Positions 45,347 through 55,950 are shown, counted from the first letter of the stretch. The stretch is 64,000 nucleotides of DNA from Rheinheimera sp. (GCA_003543135.1 DPJG01000010.1:186001-250000), one strand, 5' to 3'. Made by a program: numbers and translations. Notes: generated by a model not told the origin, from the letters alone.

Positions 45347-47074
45347 ATGACATATAGCCCGAAAAAACTACAGGTCCGCCCGGTGCAAACCGAGGCGGCC
45401 TTTTTATTGCCTGTGCATCCGGTATTGCAACGTGTTTATGCCCACCGGGGTATTGCGTTGCCGGAACAGTTGCAGCGCTCAGCCGCCCATTTATTGCCGT
45501 ATCAGCAACTGAAAGGCATTGATAAAGCGGCTGCCTTATTGGTCGAAGCCCTGGCACAACAGCAAAAAATTGTGATTGTTGGTGACTTTGACGCAGACGG
45601 TGCCACCAGCACCGCAGTGTTGCTGGCCGGTTTAAAAGCCTTTGGTTTTTTAAATCTGCAGTCGCTGGTGCCCAACAGGTTTGCTTTTGGGTATGGATTG
45701 TCGCCACAAATGGCAGAGCTGGCAGTGGCTGAAGGCGCAGAGCTGATCATTACAGTTGATAACGGTATTTCGGCCATTGAAGGGGTGGCGGTTGCTAAAA
45801 AAGCCGGGGTTAAAGTGCTGGTGACCGATCACCATCTGGCGGGCAGTGAACTACCGGCCGCCGATGCTATTGTGAACCCAAACCAGCCCGGTTGCAGCTT
45901 TGCCAGTAAAGCGCTGGCCGGTGTGGGTGTGGCTTTTTATCTGCTGCTGGCCCTGCGTGCCGCACTGCGTGATGAGGGGTATTTTACCCGCATGCCGGAG
46001 CCAAACCTGGCGGAACTTCTGGATTTAGTGGCACTTGGCACTGTGGCCGACGTGGTGCCGCTGGATAGTAACAACCGTATTTTGGTGCATCAGGGGTTGC
46101 AGCGTATCAGGGCCGGCAAGGTGCGCCCCGGCATTCAGGCACTGATTGATGTCGCCAACCGCAAAGCCAGTAAACTGACAGCCCAGGATTTTGGTTTTGC
46201 GCTGGCGCCCAGATTAAACGCCGCCGGCAGGCTGGATGATATGTCGTTGGGTATTGCCTGTTTATTGTCACCTGACATCAACAATGCCAGGCGGTTAGCT
46301 GCTGAGCTGGACAGCCTGAATTTATCGCGCCGTGAAATAGAACAGGGCATGCAGGCCGAGGCTTTGGCGTTTTTGCAACGGTTGTCGTTTAAGGACAATG
46401 AGTTGCCGGATTGTTTGTGTTTGTACCAGAGCGACTGGCATCAGGGCGTCATTGGTATTCTGGCCGGGCGGGTGAAAGAGTTATACCACAGGCCGGTGAT
46501 TGCTTTTGCCAAAGGTGATGATGGTGAATTAAAAGGCTCAGCCCGCTCTATTCACGGCGTGCATATCCGTGATTTGCTGGAAGAAATCTCGACTTTGCAT
46601 CCCGGGCTGATTAAAAAGTTTGGTGGCCACGCCATGGCAGCCGGCTTAACCATTGCCGAGCAGATGTTGGAGACTTTTGTACAGGCGCTTAATCAGGTGG
46701 CAAAAAAATACCTGACGCCCGAGTTATTAACTGCGGTGATTTATACCGACGGTGAGCTTGCAGCAGAGCACTTAACCACTGATATCGCTGAATTGCTGCA
46801 ACAAGCCGGCCCCTGGGGACAGGCTTTTCCTGAGCCGGTATTTGAAGGGCGTTTTAAACTAGTGCAACAAAGGTTGTTATCGGAGAAACACTTAAAAATG
46901 GTGTTGCAGGCCAGCGACGGTAAGCTGCTGGATGCCATTTGGTTTAATGCCGACAATAAAAGCTGGCCCAATGCCAGTGTGCAGCAGGTCCAGCTGGCTT
47001 ATCAGCTGGATATCAACGACTTTCGCGACCAGCAAAATCTGCAGTTGCTGGTGCGGCAAATGGTGGCGCTTTAA
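45347..47074 (+). CDS. recJ: RecJ, single-strand 5'-3' exonuclease
   Basis: A 575-residue DHH-family nuclease. Motif I is VGDFDADGATSTA (D82, D84), motif III is TDHH (161-163), and LAPRLNAAGR and KFGGHAMAAGL follow. It degrades 5' ends in RecF-pathway recombination and mismatch repair. The ribosome-binding site is weak, so translation may be coupled to dsbC. A bidirectional terminator follows. Confidence 0.97.
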   Translation: MTYSPKKLQVRPVQTEAAFLLPVHPVLQRVYAHRGIALPEQLQRSAAHLLPYQQLKGIDKAAALLVEALAQQQKIVIVGDFDADGATSTAVLLAGLKAFGFLNLQSLVPNRFAFGYGLSPQMAELAVAEGAELIITVDNGISAIEGVAVAKKAGVKVLVTDHHLAGSELPAADAIVNPNQPGCSFASKALAGVGVAFYLLLALRAALRDEGYFTRMPEPNLAELLDLVALGTVADVVPLDSNNRILVHQGLQRIRAGKVRPGIQALIDVANRKASKLTAQDFGFALAPRLNAAGRLDDMSLGIACLLSPDINNARRLAAELDSLNLSRREIEQGMQAEALAFLQRLSFKDNELPDCLCLYQSDWHQGVIGILAGRVKELYHRPVIAFAKGDDGELKGSARSIHGVHIRDLLEEISTLHPGLIKKFGGHAMAAGLTIAEQMLETFVQALNQVAKKYLTPELLTAVIYTDGELAAEHLTTDIAELLQQAGPWGQAFPEPVFEGRFKLVQQRLLSEKHLKMVLQASDGKLLDAIWFNADNKSWPNASVQQVQLAYQLDINDFRDQQNLQLLVRQMVAL

Positions 47075-47145
47075 GCTGCAGTTGTTTTGGCGGCTTGAGT
47101 TGTGCTGGTTGACCGATAGAGCATGAACTTTGCAATTTCCACTAT

Positions 47146-47174
47146 AAAAAAGGCCAGAACTTCTGGCCTTTTTG
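47146..47174. terminator. Bidirectional terminator between recJ and the S8 protease gene
   Basis: Perfect palindrome AAAAAGGCCAGAA-C-TTCTGGCCTTTTT. Confidence 0.9.
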
Positions 47175-47192
47175 CTGCTTCAGATTGCAGTG

Positions 47193-48563
47193 TTAATACC
47201 CACTCACATCAAGCCGGCCGTTACTGCTGACCTTGCCGTTACAGGATGCTGTAGGCAGCGCCTGAGCCAAAATGCCGTTTTTCACCTGGGTATGGCTGGC
47301 GGCCGGATTCAGCGCTTTGTATAAAGCAGCGGCGCCCGACACATGTGGGGTGGCCATTGATGTGCCGCTGTAACTGGCATAACCGGAGATCACTTTGCCT
47401 TTGGATGATTTAGGCACAGTCGACATCACAGCCGAGCCGGGTGCACAAATATCCACAGTAGTTTTGCCGTAGCTTGAGAACGAACTCATAGCACCCGTGC
47501 TGGTAATAGAAGCCACCGCAATCAGGTTATTGTTCGGGTATTCTGCCGGATAACAGTTTGAGCCGCTGTCGCAGTTATAAGCATCATTACCAGCTGCGGC
47601 AATAAATAACATACCGGCATTATCGGCCCGGCCTATGGCGTCCTGCAGTGCCTGAGAAAAACCACCGCCGCCCCAGCTGTTACTGGTGGCAATCATATTG
47701 AGGTTATGGCGGGTTTTCATATCTGTCATATAGTCCACGGCTTTCACCGCATTGGCCGTGGTGCCGCCCCGGCTGCCAAGAAATTTGGCGTTAAAGAGTT
47801 TCACACTCCAGCACACGCCGGCCACCCCTTTGCCATTACCACCGACACCGCCGATAGTACCAGCGACATGGGTGCCATGGTCGTCACCGGCGCCATCAAA
47901 CACCGAGTTGTCATTGCCGGCAAAGTCCCAGCCATAGACATCGTCGACATAACCATTGCCGTCGTTGTCGATGCCGTCACCGGCAACTTCTCCCGGGTTT
48001 TTGCCGGCATTAGCGGCTAAGTCTTCGTGGTTATACATATAACCTTCGTCAATAATACCAACCCAGACATCACCACAGGCGGTATTGCCGCCGGCCCATT
48101 GTTCAGCGGCCTGCGAACCATACTGATTGGCCGGACTGCTGCCGTCGCCATACATGCCCCATAAACCGCCATTGGTGTAATAGGTGTCATTGCTGGTGGC
48201 GGCATGGTTGTAAATCCAGTTTGGCTCAACAAAAGCAACGGCCTCATCGGCGCTCAGCGCTGCAATAGCTTGTTGCAGTGACTTGCCTTGCGGCAGCCGC
48301 ACCAGTTCTAAGTCCCCTCGTTTGTCCCGGCGCTGATGTGCAGCCACTAATACTTCGGCTGGTGTTGCCGCTATTTTGCCAAGCGCCCGCTGTTTGGCAT
48401 TGGCTCCGGCGCCAGCTTTATATTGGATCAGCAGCTCTTGAGCAACATGGGCTTTGCCGGCCTGCAGTGCAGCCAGCACTTTTTCTGAATGTTCTGAGCT
48501 GAAAGCGGCAGGTGCGGCGCAGGCAAAAATAACAGCAAGACTAAGTTTGTGATAACGGGGCAT
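47193..48563 (-). CDS. Exported S8 (subtilisin-like) serine protease
   Basis: A 456-residue secreted subtilase. Signal peptide 1-22, propeptide-like inhibitor I9 region to ~residue 120, then a catalytic domain with D172 (GIIDEG), H229 (DDHGTHVAGT), oxyanion N326 and S402 (SGTSMATPH). A calcium-loop-like segment DGIDNDGNGYVDD is at 196-208. The triad is complete. The ATG at 48563 with AGAGGA upstream is preferred to an ATG 39 bases earlier, which would add a non-signal leader. It interrupts the otherwise E. coli-like recJ-prfB order on the opposite strand. Confidence 0.93.
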   Translation of the reverse strand: MPRYHKLSLAVIFACAAPAAFSSEHSEKVLAALQAGKAHVAQELLIQYKAGAGANAKQRALGKIAATPAEVLVAAHQRRDKRGDLELVRLPQGKSLQQAIAALSADEAVAFVEPNWIYNHAATSNDTYYTNGGLWGMYGDGSSPANQYGSQAAEQWAGGNTACGDVWVGIIDEGYMYNHEDLAANAGKNPGEVAGDGIDNDGNGYVDDVYGWDFAGNDNSVFDGAGDDHGTHVAGTIGGVGGNGKGVAGVCWSVKLFNAKFLGSRGGTTANAVKAVDYMTDMKTRHNLNMIATSNSWGGGGFSQALQDAIGRADNAGMLFIAAAGNDAYNCDSGSNCYPAEYPNNNLIAVASITSTGAMSSFSSYGKTTVDICAPGSAVMSTVPKSSKGKVISGYASYSGTSMATPHVSGAAALYKALNPAASHTQVKNGILAQALPTASCNGKVSSNGRLDVSGY

Positions 48564-48956
48564 AACAAGTTCCTCTGGTTTTAACGCGAATGGGTTATTC
48601 ACACGAATAAGACTCTGCCATCACCGGACGAACCCTGTTGTTACTACCGCCGCTCGATGTAAGTCGTCAGAATATTGTATAAATTTGTAACTAATCTTAT
48701 TTAAATTAGTAAAGCAGTGTTGTCTCTGCAAGTTTGGCAGGGCCTTGAACACACTGGTAAAACACAGAGTGTGAATACAGCCATCTTGCAATTTATCAGG
48801 CTGGAATGCTAAACCCATAGAAATGACGATGCTTTGCAAAGATGGCTGATGACAGAGTACTGATGCTTTTGCAGTTGGCGGCGCAGGAAATGGCTGCACC
48901 CGCTGCTGAAATTTTGCTACAATTGCCGCCTTATTTTTGAGGCGTATTTAAAAATC
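48564..48956. other. Divergent intergenic region with inverted repeat and prfB promoter
   Basis: About 390 bases. A long inverted repeat CAGCCATCTTGCAA (48778-48791) / TTGCAAAGATGGCTG (48834-48848) has one extra base in one arm and a 42-base loop. The extended -10 TGCTACAAT (48915-48923) is the likely prfB promoter. No gene was supported. Confidence 0.6.
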
Positions 48957-50055
48957 ATGTTTGAAGTCAATCCAGTTTATAACAGTATCAAAGACTTAAC
49001 TGAACGCACTAATGTGCTTCGGGGGTATCTTTGACTACGATGCCAAAAAAGAAAAATTAGAAGAAGTGTCCCGCGAGCTGGAAGATTCAGCAGTGTGGAA
49101 CAATCCGGAAAAAGCCCAGGCGCTGGGTAAAGAACGTTCAGCGCTGGAACAAATTGTTGGCACCATCGATAAACTCGATCAGGGTTTGGAAGATGTGGCG
49201 GGTTTAGTTGAGCTGGCGGTTGAAGCCGAAGACGAAGACACCTTTGTTGAAGCTCAGGCGGAACTGGCTGATTTGGCGGCACAACTGGCTAAACTGGAAT
49301 TTCGCCGTATGTTCTCCGGCAAACATGACGCCAGCGACTGTTATCTGGATATTCAGTCTGGCTCAGGTGGTACTGAAGCGCAGGATTGGGCCAGCATGCT
49401 GATGCGGATGTATTTACGCTGGGGTGAAGCCAAAGGTTTTAATCCGGAAATTTACGAAGTGACAGATGGTGACGTTGCCGGTATTAAAGGCTGTACCATC
49501 AAGTTCAGCGGTGAATACGCTTATGGCTGGTTACGCACTGAAACCGGTGTACACCGTTTAGTACGTAAAAGCCCCTTTGACTCGGGCAACCGCCGCCACA
49601 CCTCTTTTGCCTCGGTCTTTGTGTCGCCGGAAATTGACGACGATATCGAAATTGAAATTAACCCGGCTGATTTACGTATTGATACCTACCGCGCTTCAGG
49701 TGCCGGTGGTCAGCACGTTAACAGAACCGACTCTGCGGTGCGTATTACCCACTTACCGACCAATATAGTGGTGCAGTGTCAGAACGACCGTTCACAGCAC
49801 AAAAACCGTGACAATGCTTATAAACAACTGCGCGCCAAGTTGTATGAGTTTGAGTTGCAAAAACAAAATGCCGAAAAGCAAGCGCTGGAAGATACCAAAT
49901 CGGATATCGGCTGGGGCAGTCAGATCCGCTCTTATGTGCTGGACGACTCGCGGATCAAAGACTTGCGTACCGGTGTCGAAACCCGTAATACCCAGTCGGT
50001 ATTAGACGGTGACCTCGACAAATTTATTGAAGCCAGCCTTAAAGCCGGTTTGTAA
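48957..50055 (+). CDS. prfB: PrfB, peptide chain release factor 2, with programmed +1 frameshift
   Basis: Two overlapping frames are joined by the classical RF2 shift. Frame 0 starts at ATG 48957 and reads 25 codons to CTT-TGA (49029-49034), preceded by the internal Shine-Dalgarno-like GGGGG. The ribosome slips +1 at CTT and continues GAC (49033) to the stop at 50055. The product is 365 residues, as in E. coli. The SPF codon-recognition motif is at 205-207 and GGQ at 250-252; the residue corresponding to position 246 is alanine. RF2 terminates at UGA and UAA. The shift is autoregulatory: excess RF2 terminates at the early UGA. lysS follows after 25 bases, as in E. coli. Confidence 0.97.
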
Positions 50056-50080
50056 TTTTCGCTTAAATCAGGAACTTATC

Positions 50081-51607
50081 ATGTCAGAACAAAATACGCC
50101 TATTGAAGAACATCATGACGTCAACAAACTGATTGCCGAGCGAAAACATAAGCTGGCGGCGCTGCGTGAACAGGGCAACCCTTTCCCGAATGATTTCCGT
50201 CGTGATGCCACTTCTGATCAGATCATGGCGCAGTACGAACATCTGAGCAAAGAAGAGCTGGAAGAAAAGAAAATCCGCGTGACAGTGGCCGGCCGTATGA
50301 TGCTGCGCCGGGTGATGGGTAAAGCCAGTTTTGCCACTATTCAGGATGTCGGCGGTAAGGTGCAGCTGTATGTTGCCCGCGACAGCCTGCCGGAGAACGT
50401 TTACAACGAAGGTTTTAAAAAGTGGGACTTAGGCGACATTATCGGTGGTAGCGGTGTGTTGTTTAAAACCCAGACCGGCGAGCTCACGGTATGGCTGGAT
50501 GAAATCCGCTTATTAACCAAAGCACTGCGTCCGCTGCCGGACAAATTCCACGGTTTAACGGACCAGGAAGCTTGTTACCGTCAGCGTTATTTAGATTTGA
50601 TTGTGAACGAGCAGTCGCGCAAAACCTTTTTGATCCGTTCAAAAACTGTGGCTTATATCCGCCAGTTTTTTAACAGCAAAGGTTTTTTAGAAGTGGAAAC
50701 CCCAATGCTGCAAGGCATTCCGGGTGGTGCTTCAGCCCGTCCTTTTGAAACACACCACAATGCGCTGGATATGCAGATGTTCCTGCGGATTGCCCCTGAG
50801 CTGTATTTAAAGCGTCTGGTTGTTGGCGGTTTTGAAAAAGTATTTGAGTTAAACCGTAACTTCCGTAACGAAGGTGTATCCACCCGCCATAACCCAGAAT
50901 TTACCATGCTGGAATTTTACTGGGCTTATGCCGACTACAACGACCTGATGGATATCACTGAAGAGTTGTTCCGTGGTTTGGCGCAATCAGTGCTTGGCAC
51001 CACCGAAGTGAAATACCAGGGCAATGTGTTTGATTTTGGTAAACCTTTTGCCCGTATGTCAGTGACTGAATCTATTCTGCACTACAACCCACAAGTAAAA
51101 CTGGAGCAGTTAACCACCCGTGAAGCTGTGGCAGAACTTGCGAAGTCGTTAGGCATTGAGGTGAAAGCGAATTACGGCCATGGCCGTATTCTGATGGAAG
51201 TGTTTGATGAGCTGGTAGAAACCAAGCTGCAACAACCGACTTTTATTACTGAATATCCTGCTGAAATTTCACCTTTGGCCCGTCGCAACGACCACAATCC
51301 GGAAATTACCGATCGCTTTGAATTTTTTATCGGCGGCCGTGAATTAGGCAATGGTTTTAGCGAATTAAACGACGCTGAAGATCAGGCAGAACGTTTCCAC
51401 GAACAGGTACGGCAAAAAGCTGCGGGTGATGATGAAGCTATGTTCTATGACGAAGACTTTGTCACAGCACTGGAACACGGTTTACCACCAACTGCAGGTC
51501 AGGGTATTGGTATTGACCGCCTGGTGATGTTGCTGGCTGATGCACCAAGCATCCGCGACGTCATTCTGTTCCCGCATATGCGTCACACCGACAAGCATGG
51601 CAGCTAA
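50081..51607 (+). CDS. lysS: LysS, lysyl-tRNA synthetase class II
   Basis: A 508-residue class II synthetase. An N-terminal OB anticodon domain precedes motif 2 ([19 protein letters not shown]) and motif 3 ([13 protein letters not shown]). It charges tRNA-Lys. The ATG at 50081 with AGGAA upstream is preferred to an open stretch reaching into prfB. A strong terminator follows. Confidence 0.97.
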   Translation: MSEQNTPIEEHHDVNKLIAERKHKLAALREQGNPFPNDFRRDATSDQIMAQYEHLSKEELEEKKIRVTVAGRMMLRRVMGKASFATIQDVGGKVQLYVARDSLPENVYNEGFKKWDLGDIIGGSGVLFKTQTGELTVWLDEIRLLTKALRPLPDKFHGLTDQEACYRQRYLDLIVNEQSRKTFLIRSKTVAYIRQFFNSKGFLEVETPMLQGIPGGASARPFETHHNALDMQMFLRIAPELYLKRLVVGGFEKVFELNRNFRNEGVSTRHNPEFTMLEFYWAYADYNDLMDITEELFRGLAQSVLGTTEVKYQGNVFDFGKPFARMSVTESILHYNPQVKLEQLTTREAVAELAKSLGIEVKANYGHGRILMEVFDELVETKLQQPTFITEYPAEISPLARRNDHNPEITDRFEFFIGGRELGNGFSELNDAEDQAERFHEQVRQKAAGDDEAMFYDEDFVTALEHGLPPTAGQGIGIDRLVMLLADAPSIRDVILFPHMRHTDKHGS

Positions 51608-51621
51608 TGCTGCTTTAACAT

Positions 51622-51651
51622 AAAAAAACCGGCTTGATGCCGGTTTTTTTA
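51622..51651 (+). terminator. Terminator after lysS
   Basis: Stem AAAAAACCGGC / GCCGGTTTTTTT with a TTGAT loop. Confidence 0.93.
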
Positions 51652-51817
51652 TGTCCTTTGTCTGAAAGACGGTATAAAAAACCATCAAAAGACGCGTGAA
51701 GCTGTGTGAATGTTTGCAGCTGATTTGCTGCTCAGTGCCGGATAAATTTGACAACAAACTGGCTGTTTTGCGGGCTCAATCCGTAGTGTTATAAAACCAC
51801 AGTCCACGGAGCTTCTG

Positions 51818-52000
51818 ATGTTTAATTGGTTAAAACCTGATCCTGTTAAAAAATTACGTCGTCAATACGATGCCAAACTTGAACAAGCCATGTTGGCACA
51901 ACGCAGCGGTAACCTGCGTTTGTTTGCCGATCTCACCGCTGAAAGCGAAGCACTCTGGCAGCAACTGGAAGGACTGATGGCACAGAGGAAATCAAAATAA
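51818..52000 (+). CDS. Small DUF6435-like protein
   Basis: A 60-residue soluble helical protein (MFNWLKPDPVKKLRRQYDAK...), with GGAG upstream of the ATG. The sequence resembles the small DUF6435/Lacal_2735-type proteins that start MFxxxKxDPxKKL; the name is tentative and the function unknown. It stands alone after the lysS terminator. Confidence 0.75.
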   Translation: MFNWLKPDPVKKLRRQYDAKLEQAMLAQRSGNLRLFADLTAESEALWQQLEGLMAQRKSK

Positions 52001-52184
52001 CCGTATTATTTTGTAGGTAATTCAGAAACTTACTCTGCAAAAATTTTTAGTTTACTTTATTGTTTTGCGGCCATTGTTGACCTCAGCTGCTATACCCTTT
52101 AGCAGGAGAACTGTTTTTATGGCACTGCCAAAAACAAGGTTGTTTTTTGGGCAGTGTTCGCTGCAAGTTCCTTTTGAGGTCACC

Positions 52185-52871
52185 ATGCAAAAAGTTGTTT
52201 TATGTTGTTGCTGCGTTTTATTGGCTGCTCCCTGCAGCGCTGATGTCAGCTCCACCGTCGTTCTTACCAGTAACTACTTATTTAACGGCATTACCCTGAC
52301 CAATCATGACCCTGCCTTACAGCCCAGCCTGGACTGGAGCAGCGGTGATGGCTGGTACGCCGGGCTTTGGGTGTCCAATGTGAAGTTTTCACCCGGTACC
52401 GAACTGGAGTTTGATGCGACCATTGGTTATTGGACTGAACTCAGCCCCGACTGGGTGCTGGATGTTGGAGTGGCACAATACACTTATCACGGCAGTGAAA
52501 GCGCCAATAGCGAAGCTTTTAACTTTCCTGAGGCTTATCTGAAGCTGTCTTATAAAACCACCAAATTAGGTTATTGGTACGCTTCAGATTATTTTGGCGC
52601 CGGTGGTGGTCATTATATTGTGGCCTTGTTTCATACCATTCCACTGCACGAAAACGGCAGTTTGTTATTAACTGCCGACCGCTCAACCTCCACCCAAACG
52701 GATAAATTTATGCGCGACACCGATGGTACCTATCATCACTGGCGTATTGCTTATCTTGCCAGCTGGCAGGGGCTGAACTGGACTCTGGCCTTTGATGACA
52801 CAGACTATTCGTTGCCTTTTTATGGTGACGCCAAGGTGTCTTTGGCTGTGGCAAAAACGTTTTCCTGGTAA
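52185..52871 (+). CDS. TorF-like (TIGR02001) outer-membrane protein
   Basis: A 228-residue protein with a signal peptide containing four consecutive cysteines (VVLCCCCVLLAAPCSA) and a beta-strand-rich mature part that opens SSTVVLTSNYLFNGITLT, typical of the TorF family putative porins. It ends in an aromatic F-S-W. The ATG at 52185 with GAGG upstream is preferred over an upstream open stretch of 40 codons. Substrate and pore role are unknown. It precedes the chemoreceptor by 35 bases. Confidence 0.82.
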   Translation: MQKVVLCCCCVLLAAPCSADVSSTVVLTSNYLFNGITLTNHDPALQPSLDWSSGDGWYAGLWVSNVKFSPGTELEFDATIGYWTELSPDWVLDVGVAQYTYHGSESANSEAFNFPEAYLKLSYKTTKLGYWYASDYFGAGGGHYIVALFHTIPLHENGSLLLTADRSTSTQTDKFMRDTDGTYHHWRIAYLASWQGLNWTLAFDDTDYSLPFYGDAKVSLAVAKTFSW

Positions 52872-52906
52872 GTGGATAAATAAAGCAGTTTTCAGCAGGG
52901 GTTCTT

Positions 52907-55021
52907 ATGCAAGTTGATTCGTTACGTTTTAAGTTAACATCCGGAGTGGCGCTTTTTATTGCCATCAGTATTGGCGTGATGACGGCCGTCGGCTGGTATT
53001 CGATGAGCCGAAATAATGCCTCGGCTGTGGCCTTGCTCAGCAGTTCAATGCAAAAACAGGCCGAACAAACCCTGACGGACGCGGCAACAGGTATTGCTTT
53101 TGAAACCGCAGCTTTAATTAACCGTAATTTTGATCTCGCCAAATATTATGCATCCATTTTAAGTGCCACTGCACATGGTGGCAGTCAGGCACCTTATCAG
53201 CGTGAGCAGGTACAGGCGATGGCCGGGCAATTATTAACAGCCAATACCGGCGTCAGTGCTTTGTATGGCCAGTTTGAGCCCAATGGTTATGACAATGCCG
53301 ACAGTAATTTTGGTCTGGAGCAGTCACACAGCTCGGCCAAAGGTACACTGGAAGTGTATTGGGTGCGCGAGCAAGACGGCGTCAAGTTTGTGCAGGTGCC
53401 TGATCCTGCAGTGAAATATGTCGAAACCAAAAACAAGCATGGTATCCGCGAAGCCGAGTGGTATCTGTGTAGCCGCGATCAGAAAAAACCTTGTCTGATG
53501 GAACCCTATTTATGGGAAATCACCCCGGGTAATTCAGTGTTATTAACCTCCCTGGTGTATCCGGTTTTAACCGCCGGCGAATTTCGGGGGGTGGCCGGTG
53601 TAGATATGAATTTACCTGTGCTGCAGACCTTGCTGCAGCAACAGGCCGCGCAGCTGTATGGTGGTAAAGCCAAACTCTATCTGATCAGCAAATTTGGTTT
53701 ATTGCTGGCCAGTAACAGTTATCCCGACAAACTGGGGCAGCCGCTTGCTGAGCTGGATGCAGGTTTTAGTGCCCATCTGGCGGCGAATAGCGACAAATTA
53801 TCCGTGTATCAGCAGGATTTTGTGATGAGCCGCAAATTGCAGGTTGCAGCGGCAGAAGCCGACTGGCATGTGGTGGTTGCAGTGCCAAAAGATGTTGCTT
53901 TGAGTGTGGCCAATCAGCTGGCAGAGCAACTGGCCACAGATGCAGCGGCCACCACCAGCCGCATGATGCTGCTTGGTGTATTGCTGCTGGTAGGTTTTGT
54001 GCTGTTAACCTCGGTGTGGCTGAAGTCAGCCACTCAGCCCATCGTCAATATGAGTCAGCTGATGAAAGAGCTGGCGGGTTCAGAAGGGGACTTAACCCGG
54101 CAGCTGGCGGTCAGTAAAGATGTGGAGCTGCGCGATATGGCGCAGGGTTTTAATGCTTTTACTGCCAAACTCAGGGATATGATCCTGGCGTTAAAACAAT
54201 CTTCGGTTGCATTGCAGCAACAATGCCAGCAGCTGGTTGGCTTGTCCAGTCAGACCAATCAGGCCACTAAGGTGCAGGCTTCTGAAGTGCAGAATGTGGC
54301 GTCGGCCATGCATCAGATGACAGCTACAGCCCATGAAGTGGCCAGTTTAGCCGGGCGCACCGCTGAAGGAGCACAAAGTTCGCTGGCGGCTTTAACTCAG
54401 GCCAATCAGTTATTTCAAAATACGGTAGGTGCATTTAAAACTGTGGCCGGTGAGTTTGAACAAACCCGGTTGGCAGTGGAAACTGTGTCGCACAGCAGCC
54501 AGCAAATTAACGGCATTATTGAAGTCATTCAGGCCATTGCCGAACAAACCAACTTATTGGCGCTAAACGCCGCTATTGAAGCGGCGCGCGCCGGTGAACA
54601 GGGCCGGGGTTTTGCCGTGGTGGCTGACGAAGTGCGCTCGCTGGCAGCGCGCACTCATAGCTCCACCGATGAAATTAAAAAGCTGATTTATGGCCTGCAG
54701 CAGCAGGTCGCCACCACTGTCAGTCAGATCACTGCCAATACCGGTAAAGTCAGCGCTACTCTAGTTGAAGCTGAAAGCTCTTACGAGCAGTTATCCAGTG
54801 CTACATCGGGGATTTCAGCCATTGCCGATAATGCGTTTCAGGTGGCGGCGGCTGCTGAGCAGCAAAATCAGGTTAGTGAAGAAATTAACCGTAATATCAC
54901 CGCTATTGATGATGCAACCCGCGCCTTGAGTGCTTTGTCCGGTGATAACCTTGCCATCAGCCAGGCGATCGATCAGATCACTGCGGCTATTGATCAACAA
55001 TTAGCCAAGTTGCGCAGTTGA
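52907..55021 (+). CDS. Methyl-accepting chemotaxis protein with Cache-type sensor
   Basis: A 704-residue transmembrane chemoreceptor. Order: helix ~8-31, periplasmic domain ~35-340 of double-Cache type (long, with YxxPVL-like and GVAGVDMNL motifs), helix ~352-372, HAMP, and a signalling hairpin with the highly conserved tip [20 protein letters not shown]. It should control CheA activity. A likely amino-acid or small organic acid ligand is only an inference from the Cache fold. The next gene, a periplasmic binding protein, starts ten bases after the stop. Confidence 0.93.
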   Translation: MQVDSLRFKLTSGVALFIAISIGVMTAVGWYSMSRNNASAVALLSSSMQKQAEQTLTDAATGIAFETAALINRNFDLAKYYASILSATAHGGSQAPYQREQVQAMAGQLLTANTGVSALYGQFEPNGYDNADSNFGLEQSHSSAKGTLEVYWVREQDGVKFVQVPDPAVKYVETKNKHGIREAEWYLCSRDQKKPCLMEPYLWEITPGNSVLLTSLVYPVLTAGEFRGVAGVDMNLPVLQTLLQQQAAQLYGGKAKLYLISKFGLLLASNSYPDKLGQPLAELDAGFSAHLAANSDKLSVYQQDFVMSRKLQVAAAEADWHVVVAVPKDVALSVANQLAEQLATDAAATTSRMMLLGVLLLVGFVLLTSVWLKSATQPIVNMSQLMKELAGSEGDLTRQLAVSKDVELRDMAQGFNAFTAKLRDMILALKQSSVALQQQCQQLVGLSSQTNQATKVQASEVQNVASAMHQMTATAHEVASLAGRTAEGAQSSLAALTQANQLFQNTVGAFKTVAGEFEQTRLAVETVSHSSQQINGIIEVIQAIAEQTNLLALNAAIEAARAGEQGRGFAVVADEVRSLAARTHSSTDEIKKLIYGLQQQVATTVSQITANTGKVSATLVEAESSYEQLSSATSGISAIADNAFQVAAAAEQQNQVSEEINRNITAIDDATRALSALSGDNLAISQAIDQITAAIDQQLAKLRS

Positions 55022-55031
55022 GGTGTTGCCA

Positions 55032-55775
55032 ATGAAATGGCTGTGGTGTTGTTTGTTGCTGTTGTTTTTGCAGGCTGCCCCGGCGGCGCCTGCTCCTGCA
55101 GCAACACCGGTGATCAAACTCACCAGCCTGGATTGGCCACCTTATACCGGGGCTGATTTACCACAGCAGGGGGAGGTGACGCTGTTTTTGCGCATCTTAT
55201 TTGGCGAGCTGGGTTATCAGCTGCAGGTTGATTTTTTACCCTGGCCTTTGGCGGTGGCCAGGGTGCACAGTGGTAAAGAAGGGCATCTGGGGTACTTTCC
55301 GGAATATCCACTGGCAAGTCCGGATTATCTGCAAACTGTGGCTATTGGTTACAGTGAACTTGGCCTGGTGGAGCGGCGCGACAACCCCTTGTTATTAACA
55401 GATGCGCGCCAATTGGCCGGGCTGCGTTTTGGCGTGGTGCAGGACTATCTGAATATGGTGAAGCTGGATCTGCTGATTGCCGCAGGTGAATTAAAACCTC
55501 AGATCAGTCAGAGTGACAGAGCCAATGTATTAAAGGTACTGAGCGGTGAGCTGGATGCCGCAGTGATTGACAACAGAGTGCTGCAATATTTGTTGTTACA
55601 CGACAAAGAGATCAAGCTGGGTGCCGCCAAACTGCAATTCAGTCAAAGCCTGAAAGAACATAAAAGTCTGCATCTGGTACTAAAAAACACAGCACAGAAC
55701 GTTGAATTAATTAAAAAAATTAACCAAAAAATTGGTCAATACAAAACCCGCTTTTTAACGCCCAGCCTGAAATAA
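55032..55775 (+). CDS. Periplasmic solute-binding-domain protein
   Basis: A 247-residue exported protein with a signal peptide (1-20) and a type II periplasmic binding fold (SBP_bac_3-like: IKLTSLDWPPYTG, then LGYFPEYPLAS and LRFGVVQDYLN). There is no adjacent ABC transporter. The ATG at 55032 has GAGG eight bases upstream; it is ten bases after the chemoreceptor gene, so the two are probably co-transcribed. It could be a chemotaxis ligand carrier, which is inference. Confidence 0.8.
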   Translation: MKWLWCCLLLLFLQAAPAAPAPAATPVIKLTSLDWPPYTGADLPQQGEVTLFLRILFGELGYQLQVDFLPWPLAVARVHSGKEGHLGYFPEYPLASPDYLQTVAIGYSELGLVERRDNPLLLTDARQLAGLRFGVVQDYLNMVKLDLLIAAGELKPQISQSDRANVLKVLSGELDAAVIDNRVLQYLLLHDKEIKLGAAKLQFSQSLKEHKSLHLVLKNTAQNVELIKKINQKIGQYKTRFLTPSLK

Positions 55776-55846
55776 CAGCAAAAAATCATCAGCCAAAGTT
55801 GCAGTGTCTCACTGTTGCTTTGCTTGTTTGGTTGTCTGAAGCACTC

Positions 55847-55880
55847 AAATGAAAATCATTTGCAAATGCGAATGATTATC
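55847..55880 (+). promoter_or_regulatory. Fur-box-like site upstream of fiu-like gene
   Basis: Two overlapping imperfect Fur-type repeats: AAATGAAAATCATTTGCAA and GCAAATGCGAATGATTATC. The second matches the 19-base Fur consensus at 14 positions. The site is about 70 bases before the receptor ATG. Confidence 0.65.
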
Positions 55881-55950
55881 GATAGTATGCCGGCAGTTTT
55901 TGCAGCCACAACAAGCTGCCTCACTACATCTGTTGATTAAGGGAAAATCC

